From Saprospiraceae bacterium (GTDB taxonomy: Bacteria > Bacteroidota > Bacteroidia > Chitinophagales > Saprospiraceae): a stretch of 64,000 nucleotides of DNA. The position numbers and the translations under genes were made by a program. The stretch spans positions 1 through 64,000 of the forward strand of contig JADLHT010000044.1 of assembly GCA_020848695.1 (NCBI GenBank). Reading direction: 5' to 3'. A model generated the notes under the pieces. The model was given only the letters and a program-made list of their open reading frames with translations, had not been told where the DNA came from and did no database searches. How positions within the stretch are numbered: position 1 is the stretch's first letter; each line of letters begins with the position of its first letter. Shown here piece after piece: positions 57,120-64,000 of this stretch.

Positions 57120-58109
57120 TTAATTCATTGTGTTTGATACTATCTTAATTTCATCATTTCCAAGCATAAATTGTTGACTAATTCTTCCTTTAAAATATGG
57201 GGTTTGTAATCCTTTTTTAAGATAAAATTTTGTATTTGTAATTACTCTAGCTTCATCCCAAATATTTTCAGAAATAACTTTCGCAACAAAGGTTGGACCT
57301 GCTTCAATCATGAATCTTCCAATACGATGACTTTCGTACAAATTAATAAATACATCTCTCAGTGCAGTTTCCGGATCACTTTTAATTTGTATAAAGTTTT
57401 TAAAGGCATTGAGGTCATTTATAGACTCATTCCTAATTGATCCAATTAAAAATTTCAATGGATTTCTACCTGTCCAATATCGAACATTAAGGGATGGTTT
57501 ATCAATTTCAAAAGTCTTCGAGGTTGTAAGGATTGCATCGCTTTCTGATCTCCATTTGTGTGTCAGGCAATCACTTTCTCTTCCTGAAATTTTTATCTCT
57601 TGGTTTTTTTGGCCCATAAAAAAGTCAGCAGTTTGTGCAATTTTCAATATAATGTAGGGACGCTTTTTAGTAATATTGATTCGAAAGTATTTAAGTATCT
57701 CTTCTTGGTAATCTATATTTAAAGGTCCTATACATTCAATACCTTTGTTTCTTAGCAATTCAATTGATTTTCCTGACATCAATGGGTTTGGATCATATGC
57801 ACCAAAGACTACTTTTCGAATTCCAGATTGAAGTATTAAATCTGTACAGGCTTCTGTTTTTCCTTGATGATTACAGGGTTCAAGACTAACAAATAGTGTT
57901 GATTCTTTTAATAAATTACTATACTGAGGTGGAAGATTTTGAATCGCCAACTTTTCGGCGTGTTTTTCTCCAAAGGCTTTATGCCAGGCTTCTGAAATGA
58001 TCTTATCTTTATACACCAACAGAGCGCCAACCATTGGATTTGGAGAGGTCTTCTCATTACCATTTTTTGCTATTTTTATCGCATAATGAATATATTCTTC
58101 GAAAGACAC
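57120..58109 (-). CDS. ribD: Bifunctional riboflavin deaminase-reductase RibD
   Basis: The 329-residue protein carries out steps two and three of riboflavin synthesis. The deaminase domain shows PNPMVGALLV, zinc ligands His50 (with Glu52, in EKHAEKLA) and Cys79 and Cys88 in SLEPCNHQGKTEACTD, then FGAYDPNPLMSGK. The reductase domain follows from about 155 (RPYIILKIAQTADFFMG and SDAILTTSKTFEIDKPSLNVR, then MIEAGPTFVAK). Length is slightly short for RibD but both domains look complete. The aquaporin-like gene is divergent from it, with 48 bp between the chosen starts. No other rib gene is near. Confidence 0.95.
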   Translation of the reverse strand: MSFEEYIHYAIKIAKNGNEKTSPNPMVGALLVYKDKIISEAWHKAFGEKHAEKLAIQNLPPQYSNLLKESTLFVSLEPCNHQGKTEACTDLILQSGIRKVVFGAYDPNPLMSGKSIELLRNKGIECIGPLNIDYQEEILKYFRINITKKRPYIILKIAQTADFFMGQKNQEIKISGRESDCLTHKWRSESDAILTTSKTFEIDKPSLNVRYWTGRNPLKFLIGSIRNESINDLNAFKNFIQIKSDPETALRDVFINLYESHRIGRFMIEAGPTFVAKVISENIWDEARVITNTKFYLKKGLQTPYFKGRISQQFMLGNDEIKIVSNTMN

Positions 58110-58157
58110 CTTAATTTAGCAACTTCTTATCGAACAAAATTAAAAACCTCTTGGATA

Positions 58158-58787
58158 ATGAACAAGAAATTACTTGTTGAGTTTATTGGAACTTTTTTTC
58201 TTTGTTTTATAACCAATATGAGTTTATATGGCCCAAGACCTGAATATACCCCCTTTGTGTCTGGCTTAATGTTGATAGGATTAGTATATGCATCGGGTCA
58301 TCTTTCAGGAGCGCATTTTAATCCAGCGGTAACTATTGCAGTTTTCCTGAGAGGAAGAATTTCTCTTAATTCCGTCCCCTTATATATTTTATCACAACTA
58401 TTAGCTGCGGGCATGGCTTCTTTTATCTGTATTCTTCTTTGCGGTAATAAAACGATTCCCATAATAGAAATTAGCAATTTAACTTTGGAAGCTATCCTGG
58501 CGGAATTTTTTGGGGTTTTCGTTATTGTTTATGTGTTTCTTAATGTTGCAACTTCAAAAAACACCATGGGTAATGATTTCTATGGGATTTCATATGGTTT
58601 AACATTGACGGCATGTATGCTGGCTTTAAATCAAATAAGTGGAGCTGCCTTTAATCCTGCTGTTTCAATATCCTTTAGTGTAGTTAAAATCGCTAGTTTC
58701 TCTAACTTATGGATTTATTGGTTAGGTGAAATTTCAGGTGCATGTCTCGCTGCTTTGGTTTTCTTGTTTTTGAATGGTAAAAATTAA
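58158..58787 (+). CDS. MIP-family aquaporin-like channel
   Basis: From ATG 58158 the protein has 209 residues and six membrane segments in two halves. Each half has an NPA loop: SGAHFNPAVT (NPA 55-57) and SGAAFNPAVS (166-168). In most aquaporins the second NPA is followed by Arg, which forms the selectivity filter; here it is Val169. Selectivity may therefore differ from a classic water channel. An in-frame ATG at 58086 lies inside ribD and adds a non-conserved N-terminus, so MNKKLLVEFIGTFFLCF is taken as the start. The stop overlaps the stop of the converging cobB gene. Confidence 0.92.
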   Translation: MNKKLLVEFIGTFFLCFITNMSLYGPRPEYTPFVSGLMLIGLVYASGHLSGAHFNPAVTIAVFLRGRISLNSVPLYILSQLLAAGMASFICILLCGNKTIPIIEISNLTLEAILAEFFGVFVIVYVFLNVATSKNTMGNDFYGISYGLTLTACMLALNQISGAAFNPAVSISFSVVKIASFSNLWIYWLGEISGACLAALVFLFLNGKN

Positions 58788-59479
58788 TTAAGATTATTAA
58801 GGTTTTTTATTAAAGTTTTTAATCCTAAAGTAGCACACACAGGTATTATTTTAGCATTGCTGAATTTTCTAAATGCCGGCACAATTTCAGGGTTTGGATC
58901 AATGTAAAATACTGGATGATTTTTGGGTAAATATTCTAAAATTCCAGCTGCAGGATAAACTTGTAATGAAGTTCCTACTACAACAAATATATCAGAAGTT
59001 ATGGCAATTTCAATAGACTCTTCCATTAAAGGAACTTTTTCTCCAAACCAAACAATATGAGGTCTTAGTTGATGGTTGAACTCGTTTACATCCCCTAGTC
59101 TTAGATCTGAAGTACAAGAATAAATTAAGCTTGAATCAATTACTGATCTCGATTTTAACAGTTCACCATGTAAATGAATAACAGAGCTGCTTCCAGCTCT
59201 TTCGTGCAGGTCATCTACATTTTGAGTAATTATATTTATATTAAATTTTTCTTCAAGGCACGCAATATCAATATGTGCGCTATTCGGTTTAGCTTGTAAG
59301 AGTTGATTTCTCCTTTCATTGTAGAAATCCAAAACCAAAGCAGGATTTTTATTCCAACCCTCTAAAGATGCTACTTCCATTATTGGATAACTTTCCCAGA
59401 GTCCGTCAGAGTCTCGAAAAGTTTTAAGTCCACTTTCTTTGCTAATTCCTGAACCTGTAAAAAAAACTAAATTCTTCAA
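58784..59479 (-). CDS. cobB: NAD-dependent protein deacylase (Sir2, class III type)
   Basis: The 231-residue sirtuin has the NAD motifs FTGSGISKESGLKTFRDSDGLWES (with one substitution, GSGIS for GAGIS), ITQNVDDLHERAG and the catalytic His104 in HLHGEL. Tyr53 and Arg56 in FYNERR match the residues that let class III sirtuins remove succinyl or malonyl groups. The four-Cys zinc site is absent between His104 and RPHIVWFGE; only Cys122 is present. I recall similar zinc-less forms in other Bacteroidota. The start overlaps the purB stop by 4 bp, so the two are coupled. Confidence 0.93.
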   Translation of the reverse strand: MKNLVFFTGSGISKESGLKTFRDSDGLWESYPIMEVASLEGWNKNPALVLDFYNERRNQLLQAKPNSAHIDIACLEEKFNINIITQNVDDLHERAGSSSVIHLHGELLKSRSVIDSSLIYSCTSDLRLGDVNEFNHQLRPHIVWFGEKVPLMEESIEIAITSDIFVVVGTSLQVYPAAGILEYLPKNHPVFYIDPNPEIVPAFRKFSNAKIIPVCATLGLKTLIKNLNNLN

Positions 59480-60813
59480 AATCGAGACGCAAATCCAATA
59501 TAATTGAATGGAGTTAACTTAAGCATTTCTTGTTTACTGTTCTCATTTACTTTTAAACTTTTGATAAAACGATGAATATCCTCTTTTGATAATTCTGACT
59601 GTCCTCGAGTTAAATCTTTTAAAAGCTCATAGGCTCCTTTTACTTTTTCCCTTCTTAAAATTGTCTGTATGGCTTCAGCAAGCACTACCCAGTTTTTATT
59701 GAGATCCTCTTTGATTTTAATATGGTTAACGCTGATTTTTTCTAATCCATTTTGAATAGCCAATAAAGCGATAAATGTATGAGCAATAGGGGTTCCTATG
59801 TTTCGAATAACAGTGCTATCTGTAAGGTCTCTTTGCAGTCTTGAAATAGGTAATTTTTCAGCAAAATGAGTAAATAAAGCATTGGCAATACCCAGGTTGC
59901 CTTCTGCATTTTCAAAATCAATAGGATTCACTTTGTGAGGCATCGCAGAAGATCCTACTTCTTCTGCTTTAACCTGCTGTTTGAAATATTCCATTGAAAT
60001 ATAAGTCCAAAGATCTTTGCAAAAATCAAGAAGGATAGTATTGATGCGAATTAATACATGACAAAATTCGGCAATCTCGTCATAATGAGCTATTTGTGTG
60101 GTTGTTTTTTGTCGTTTTATATGTAGCTTTTTAATTAAAAACTGATCAGCCCATAATGGCCAATTAATCTTAGGAAATGCAAGCTTATGAGCATTGAAAT
60201 TACCCGTTGCTCCACCAAACTTTCCACTTATTTTGATTTTTTTTAATTGATCGATTTGAATTTTTAATCGTTCTGCAAACACAAAAATTTCTTTGCCTAA
60301 TGTAGTAGGAGAGGCTGCTTGTCCATGAGTACGAGATAACATGGATACCTTTCTATTTTGCTTCGCTAATTGTGTGATTTTATAAAGAATATTTGATAGT
60401 AATGGAATGATTTCCTGTTGATTTGCATGATTCATCAATAGAGGAACAGAGGTGTTATTGATGTCTTGAGAAGTAAGTCCGAAATGAACAAATTCAGAGT
60501 ACTTGTTCAATTTAGTCTTCTCTATTTTATGCTTAATAAAATATTCTACAGCTTTAACATCATGTTTCGTAACTTTCTCTATTTCTTTAATTTGTATGAA
60601 ATCTTTATCCTGAAAATCGATATATAAACTATGTAAGTAATTCAGTTGATTTTTACTTATTTTAATCTTTAATACTTTCTGAAGGAAGTCGATAAAATAA
60701 AGTATTTCGACTTTAATTCGATATTGAAACAAGGCATGCTCAGAAAAAAAATTTGAAAGCCTTTGAACCTTTTCCCGATATCTGCCATCAATTGGGCTTA
60801 TTGCTCTGTTCAT
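59476..60813 (-). CDS. purB: Adenylosuccinate lyase
   Basis: The 445-residue fumarase-superfamily enzyme acts twice in purine synthesis, splitting SAICAR and adenylosuccinate. It starts AISPIDGRYREK as in the E. coli-type PurB, contains LSRTHGQAASPTTLGKE and GKFGGATGNFNAH, and has the flexible-loop signature SSAMPHKVNPIDFENAEGN with the catalytic Ser. It is in the middle of a minus-strand operon: 5 bp after the Tudor-like gene and overlapping cobB by 4 bp. Why a lyase and a sirtuin are coupled is not clear from sequence. Confidence 0.97.
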   Translation of the reverse strand: MNRAISPIDGRYREKVQRLSNFFSEHALFQYRIKVEILYFIDFLQKVLKIKISKNQLNYLHSLYIDFQDKDFIQIKEIEKVTKHDVKAVEYFIKHKIEKTKLNKYSEFVHFGLTSQDINNTSVPLLMNHANQQEIIPLLSNILYKITQLAKQNRKVSMLSRTHGQAASPTTLGKEIFVFAERLKIQIDQLKKIKISGKFGGATGNFNAHKLAFPKINWPLWADQFLIKKLHIKRQKTTTQIAHYDEIAEFCHVLIRINTILLDFCKDLWTYISMEYFKQQVKAEEVGSSAMPHKVNPIDFENAEGNLGIANALFTHFAEKLPISRLQRDLTDSTVIRNIGTPIAHTFIALLAIQNGLEKISVNHIKIKEDLNKNWVVLAEAIQTILRREKVKGAYELLKDLTRGQSELSKEDIHRFIKSLKVNENSKQEMLKLTPFNYIGFASRF

Positions 60814-60818
60814 TACTT

Positions 60819-61343
60819 CTATGCTTCAGATTTTTCACCAATAAAATTATGTTCCTTATACTTGAATAATATATTAAAAGTTGTTAAGCTTCCATATATT
60901 CGTGTCAAATACTGTTGCAAATTTATTTTTTCTTCTTCTGAAATATTGCTGGCATTTATCTTTTGTTCCATTACTCTCAAACGATCTCGTGTCATGATAA
61001 TTTTGTGAAAAAATGTTTCGATTGGAATTTCTTTTTCTTTCAATGAAGCATCATCAGGTTTTAATATCATTTTACCATTTTTCCATTTGTCATTTAAGGG
61101 AATAATCTCAGATATATCTGACCAAGCCTTTAGAATCTTAGCAAGGCTTTTTTCCGCTTCTGTAAATGAAACAGTTTCTGAAGGGGCAATAGCTTCAATA
61201 ATTTCCCATTGATTATATTCTTTGCCAACAGATTTAATTCCAAATTGTGTATAACACACTTTATATGCAGCTACATCAATTTCAATAATAACACCATCTC
61301 CAAAGGCAGGATGCTTAATCCTGGAACCAACACCTAATATCAT
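60819..61343 (-). CDS. Unknown protein with Tudor/SH3-like N-terminus
   Basis: The 174-residue protein opens GSRIKHPAFGDGVIIEIDVAAYKVCYTQFGIKSV, which resembles the small beta-barrel (Tudor-like) domain at the C-terminus of UvrD/PcrA helicases (RVxHxxFGxGxV). The rest is mostly helical and charged, with no catalytic motif seen. I do not recognise a named family, though a conserved Bacteroidota protein of this type is likely. It is the first gene of a probable operon with purB and cobB and has a promoter box 26 bp upstream. A nucleic-acid or polymerase contact is possible, from the domain only. Confidence 0.7.
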   Translation of the reverse strand: MILGVGSRIKHPAFGDGVIIEIDVAAYKVCYTQFGIKSVGKEYNQWEIIEAIAPSETVSFTEAEKSLAKILKAWSDISEIIPLNDKWKNGKMILKPDDASLKEKEIPIETFFHKIIMTRDRLRVMEQKINASNISEEEKINLQQYLTRIYGSLTTFNILFKYKEHNFIGEKSEA

Positions 61344-61369
61344 AACTAATTATTGAGTTTAATATACTG

Positions 61370-61377
61370 CAAATATA
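61370..61377 (-). promoter_or_regulatory. -7 promoter box for the Tudor-like gene-purB-cobB operon
   Basis: The minus strand reads TATATTTG, an exact TAnnTTTG match, 26 bp before the ATG at 61343. The upstream A/T tract has no clear -33 box. Confidence 0.5.
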
Positions 61378-61444
61378 TTATTAATAATTAATATGCTTTA
61401 GAGTTCATAATCATTTCTAATCAATAAAAAGAATAGTTAAAAAA

Positions 61445-62116
61445 TCAATTTTTTATTGCTCTGGTCATCTCCCTTTTTCCAGGAGGTCCTGGTAGTTTCT
61501 CAACATAAAATCCTGCTTTCTTCAGATCTCTTCTGAACTGGCCTTGGGCACAAAAGGTTACAAGGCGTCCATTTGCTTCAAGTAAATTATAAAGTTTATT
61601 TAATGAATCTAAATTCCATAATTCCGATTGAGCTTGCGGTCCAAATGCGTCAAAATATATTAAATCAAATTTTTCATTCGTTGAATAGTCACTCCAATTA
61701 CAATGCCTCTTAAGTAAATTAAAATAGGGTGTAATTGATACTATTTTATCCCATTCTGATTTCTGAATAATATGAAGTATCTCCTTGGAATTCGGGAAAT
61801 AATATTGCTCGGTATAGTTTAGTTTTGAGAAAATTTGATCTGAAATTATAAAATTGTCAATCGAAGTGTATTGTATCTTTTTAAAATATTCTTCAGCAAG
61901 CTTTGAACTAAGCCAGGTATTTAATCCTGTGCCGAAACCAAATTCAAAAATTTTTATAGTTTCTGAAGTTTCTATTAAGGGTAATAGCCCATTCCGAATA
62001 TAAATAAAGAGACTTTCCTGAATTGCACCATGTTGAGAATGATAAGTAGTTTGTAATTTATCATTAAGCAAGGTGCTTGAACCATCGGAAGTAATAATAT
62101 GCTTAAGCAAGGTCAA
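61445..62116 (-). CDS. mnmD: tRNA (mnm5s2U34) methyltransferase MnmD
   Basis: The 223-residue methyltransferase has the SAM motif FEFGFGTGLNTWLS, the family opening ITSDGSSTLLNDKLQTTYHSQHGAIQESLFIY, and YFDAFGPQAQSELWNLDSL, then VTFCAQGQFRRDLKKAGF and PGPPGKREMTRA. This matches the stand-alone MnmD domain of the E. coli MnmC, which completes wobble-uridine modification; the FAD-dependent MnmC half is absent. Translation starts at TTG 62116, placed by family alignment. The terminator of the small lipoprotein gene ends about 6 nt upstream, so expression may depend on read-through or on a promoter not seen. Confidence 0.92.
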   Translation of the reverse strand: MTLLKHIITSDGSSTLLNDKLQTTYHSQHGAIQESLFIYIRNGLLPLIETSETIKIFEFGFGTGLNTWLSSKLAEEYFKKIQYTSIDNFIISDQIFSKLNYTEQYYFPNSKEILHIIQKSEWDKIVSITPYFNLLKRHCNWSDYSTNEKFDLIYFDAFGPQAQSELWNLDSLNKLYNLLEANGRLVTFCAQGQFRRDLKKAGFYVEKLPGPPGKREMTRAIKN

Positions 62117-62145
62117 TAAAAAAGCCGATTCGAATTGAATCGGCT
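62117..62145 (-). terminator. Terminator between the small lipoprotein gene and mnmD
   Basis: On the minus strand the arms AGCCGATTC (62145-62137) and GAATCGGCT (62131-62123) form a 9-bp perfect stem with a 5-nt loop, followed by a run of T. The first mnmD codon (TTG at 62116) lies almost directly after the T-run. Confidence 0.88.
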
Positions 62146-62169
62146 CATAATAATATTTCGAATAATTAT

Positions 62170-62337
62170 TTAAAATAAAAGACTAAAGAAGGATAGAGCA
62201 TTCTTGAATAAGATAGTAAGATTATCCATTATGCTAAAATCGTAAGGACATCCGTACCCTCTGTTACAAGAACTTAAACCAACCAAAACAAAGAATAACA
62301 AAACCAACTCTGAAGGAGAAATTTTTCTATTTTTCAT
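62170..62337 (-). CDS. Small lipoprotein, 55 residues
   Basis: This gene is shorter than a 60-codon cut-off and was found by reading the minus strand. The product begins MKNRKISPSELVLLFFVLVG and has the lipobox LSSC with Cys24, then NRGYGCPYDFSIMD and a hydrophobic end (LTILFKNALSFFSLLF). The mature chain would be only 32 residues. Support comes from a classic lipoprotein signal, an exact TATATTTG box upstream at 62371-62378 and a strong terminator 24 bp after the stop. I recognise no family; the RGYGCP segment recalls other tiny Bacteroidota lipoproteins. Function unknown. Confidence 0.75.
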   Translation of the reverse strand: MKNRKISPSELVLLFFVLVGLSSCNRGYGCPYDFSIMDNLTILFKNALSFFSLLF

Positions 62338-62370
62338 ATTACCTACGTTTTATTATTTATAAAACGGCGA

Positions 62371-62378
62371 CAAATATA
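62371..62378 (-). promoter_or_regulatory. -7 promoter box for the small lipoprotein gene
   Basis: The minus strand reads TATATTTG (TAnnTTTG), 33 bp before the ATG at 62337, with a TTG at 62396-62398 placed 17 bp upstream as a possible -33 element. Confidence 0.5.
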
Positions 62379-62432
62379 CATTATTTTATCATTTTCAAGT
62401 ATGTTTGTTTACAAATTATTATATATACTAAT

Positions 62433-63770
62433 ATGAATCAAAGAGTTCATCTTATTGCGATTGGAGGAAGTATTATGCATAATCTAGCCTTAGCGCTTCA
62501 TTCTCAGGGTTTTATAGTAAGTGGCTCTGATGATCAGATCTATGAGCCTGCCAGATCAAGACTGCAAAACAGAGGAATTTGTCCTGAAAAAGAAGGTTGG
62601 TATCCTGATAAAATTAACAATGACTTAAGTTTTGTGGTATTGGGGATGCACGCAAAGTCTGATAATCCTGAGCTGATTCGAGCCCAAGAAATCGGATTAA
62701 AATTGTACTCTTTCCCTGAATTTGTAGCAATTCTGTATAGAGATTCATTCAAGATTGTTGTAGCTGGATCACACGGAAAGACAACGACTACATCAATGTT
62801 AATGCATGTATTTAAGTCACTGCAAATTGAATTTGATTATTTGGTAGGAGCACAGCTTGAAGGCTTTAATGAGATGGTAAGTATTAATCATGCAAAATAT
62901 ACTATTATAGAAGGAGATGAATATCTGAGTAGCTGTCTTGATTCCAGACCAAAATTTCTTCATTATAATCCTGAACTTGTTATTATTACGGGAATTGCAT
63001 GGGATCACTATAATGTCTTTCCAACTTTTGAATTGTATAAAGAATCATTTGTCTCACTACTTCAATCAATGAGACAAAACTCAGTTCTAATTTGGTACTC
63101 TGGCGATCCTGATTTAGAAGAAATTGTAAGTAAGCATGGTTCTCATTTGAATTGTATTTCATACCAAGAACCGGAATATATTATTCGACAGAACAAAAGT
63201 TTTTTAGTAAACGAAGAGGCATGTTATTCACTTGAAATATTTGGAAAGCATAACCTTCAGAATATGAATTCAGTTATACAAGTTTGTAAATATCTGCAAC
63301 TTGATCTTATTCAGACCTGTCTTTCTTTATCAAGTTTTAAAGGTGCTGCAAAACGATTACAAATATTGTTTAAAAATGATCAAATTACGATATTTCAGGA
63401 TTTTGCCCATGCTCCATCAAAGGTCAAAGCAACTATACAAGCCTTACGGGAGACGTTTAAAAATCAGACCATAAAGTGTTTTTTAGAATTGCACACTTAC
63501 AGCAGTCTAAATCATAATTTCTTACCACAATACTATAACACTTGTGGAGATTGTAACACTTTAAATATTTATTATGATCCAAAAGCCTTGGAAATAAAGG
63601 GCATGCAGGCATTAGACGAAAATTTTATTAAACAATGCTTTGGAAGATCTGATATTAATATAATTACAAATTCTCATCAATTAGAACATGAAATCCAGGA
63701 GTCTTTAAAAGAAGAAGGTATAATAGCGTTTTTAGGATCTGGTAATTGGGGTGGGGTAAGTCTTTATTAA
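62433..63770 (+). CDS. mpl: Mpl-type Mur ligase (murein tripeptide ligase)
   Basis: The 445-residue ATP-dependent ligase has the N-terminal Rossmann part (VHLIAIGGSIMHNLALALHS, VSGSDDQIYEPARSRL) and VVAGSHGKTTTTSMLMHV as the ATP loop, then IIEGDEYLSSCLDSRPKFLHY and TGIAWDHYNVF. The EGDEY...D-RPKF-HY stretch is typical of Mpl, which reattaches recycled L-Ala-D-Glu-mDAP to UDP-MurNAc, rather than of MurC. Length is normal for Mpl. It starts 95 bp from the divergent small lipoprotein gene, and converges on a gene cut by the right edge. Confidence 0.9.
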   Translation: MNQRVHLIAIGGSIMHNLALALHSQGFIVSGSDDQIYEPARSRLQNRGICPEKEGWYPDKINNDLSFVVLGMHAKSDNPELIRAQEIGLKLYSFPEFVAILYRDSFKIVVAGSHGKTTTTSMLMHVFKSLQIEFDYLVGAQLEGFNEMVSINHAKYTIIEGDEYLSSCLDSRPKFLHYNPELVIITGIAWDHYNVFPTFELYKESFVSLLQSMRQNSVLIWYSGDPDLEEIVSKHGSHLNCISYQEPEYIIRQNKSFLVNEEACYSLEIFGKHNLQNMNSVIQVCKYLQLDLIQTCLSLSSFKGAAKRLQILFKNDQITIFQDFAHAPSKVKATIQALRETFKNQTIKCFLELHTYSSLNHNFLPQYYNTCGDCNTLNIYYDPKALEIKGMQALDENFIKQCFGRSDINIITNSHQLEHEIQESLKEEGIIAFLGSGNWGGVSLY

Positions 63771-63822
63771 AAAGTTATATTTTGGAAGGAATAAATTATA
63801 CTTATGTAGGCGTTTGTATTGT

Positions 63823-64000
63823 CTAAAGTTGAGTATATTCAATTTCAGAAGTTTCCAGTATTTTTTGAGTTGAGTCTGCATGATTAATCAAAAAGTATAA
63901 GTTTTTTATATCTTCTGAATTGTTCGGGTCCGTTTTTTTAAATTGACATAGGTCGTTAATCAACAACAATAGTAATTCTTTATAATAAGATTTATCGGAT
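63823..64000 (-). CDS. C-terminal end of a minus-strand gene, cut by the right edge
   Basis: A minus-strand frame enters from the edge and runs 58 codons to a TAG at 63823-63825 (ending EIEYTQL). It contains ELLLLLINDLCQF and LYFLINHADSTQKILETSE, a mixed helical pattern with no motif I recognise. An open frame of this length in such AT-rich DNA supports a real gene, converging with mpl at a 52-bp gap. The start lies outside the window. Confidence 0.5.
   Translation of the reverse strand, partial: SDKSYYKELLLLLINDLCQFKKTDPNNSEDIKNLYFLINHADSTQKILETSEIEYTQL

Overview
The window is AT-rich bacterial DNA from the phylum Bacteroidota, most like the Saprospiraceae or a related order. The evidence is type IX secretion (T9SS) sorting domains of both type A and type B, PorP/SprF proteins, GldC, a TamL-type lipoprotein, HYR and dockerin adhesins, TAnnTTTG promoter elements and frequent TTG starts. 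No tRNA, rRNA, CRISPR array, insertion sequence or prophage was seen.

Layout. 1-1451 (-): the 5' part of a secreted protein built of Cys-rich tandem repeats of about 95 residues, cut by the window edge. 2015-15588 (+): a FAS1-like lipoprotein followed 11 bp later by a 4296-residue adhesin (HYR-like modules, lamin-tail and P-domains, dockerin- and cohesin-like segments, type A sorting domain), closed by a strong hairpin terminator. 15846-20816 (+): a MATE transporter and SMC. 20819-25134 (-): a secreted cytochrome c/copper-monooxygenase fusion, then a translationally coupled pair consisting of a small HsdR-N-like nuclease and a 756-residue protein that I read as an SF1 helicase fold with destroyed Walker motifs. 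25249-28275: divergent pyrC and purK-purE. 28324-30828 (-): a small relative of the C-terminal third of the giant adhesin. 31051-36063: TamL-like lipoprotein, TrmH-family methyltransferase, MDR oxidoreductase, YfcE-like phosphodiesterase, gldC. 36100-38194 (-): mobA-fdhD and an NTF2-like secreted protein.

38384-52947 (+) holds two tandem copies of a three-gene secretion module: PorP/SprF, then a TPR/PD40/OmpA-like protein, then a large type B T9SS substrate. Both copies keep the same order and nearly the same protein lengths but are strongly diverged. The likely reading is two cognate exporter/adhesin sets from an old tandem duplication.

53093-63770 is mostly housekeeping: acyl-CoA dehydrogenase, LptF/G permease, thioredoxin-like protein, RibD, an aquaporin-like channel, a purB-cobB operon with an unknown Tudor-like gene in front, MnmD, a 55-residue lipoprotein below usual ORF cut-offs, and an Mpl-type Mur ligase. 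A minus-strand gene enters from the right edge.

The best candidate for an undescribed system is the dead-helicase/nuclease pair at 22427-25134. The duplicated T9SS module and the Cys-rich repeat protein come next. All assignments are from reading the sequence; no database search was run.
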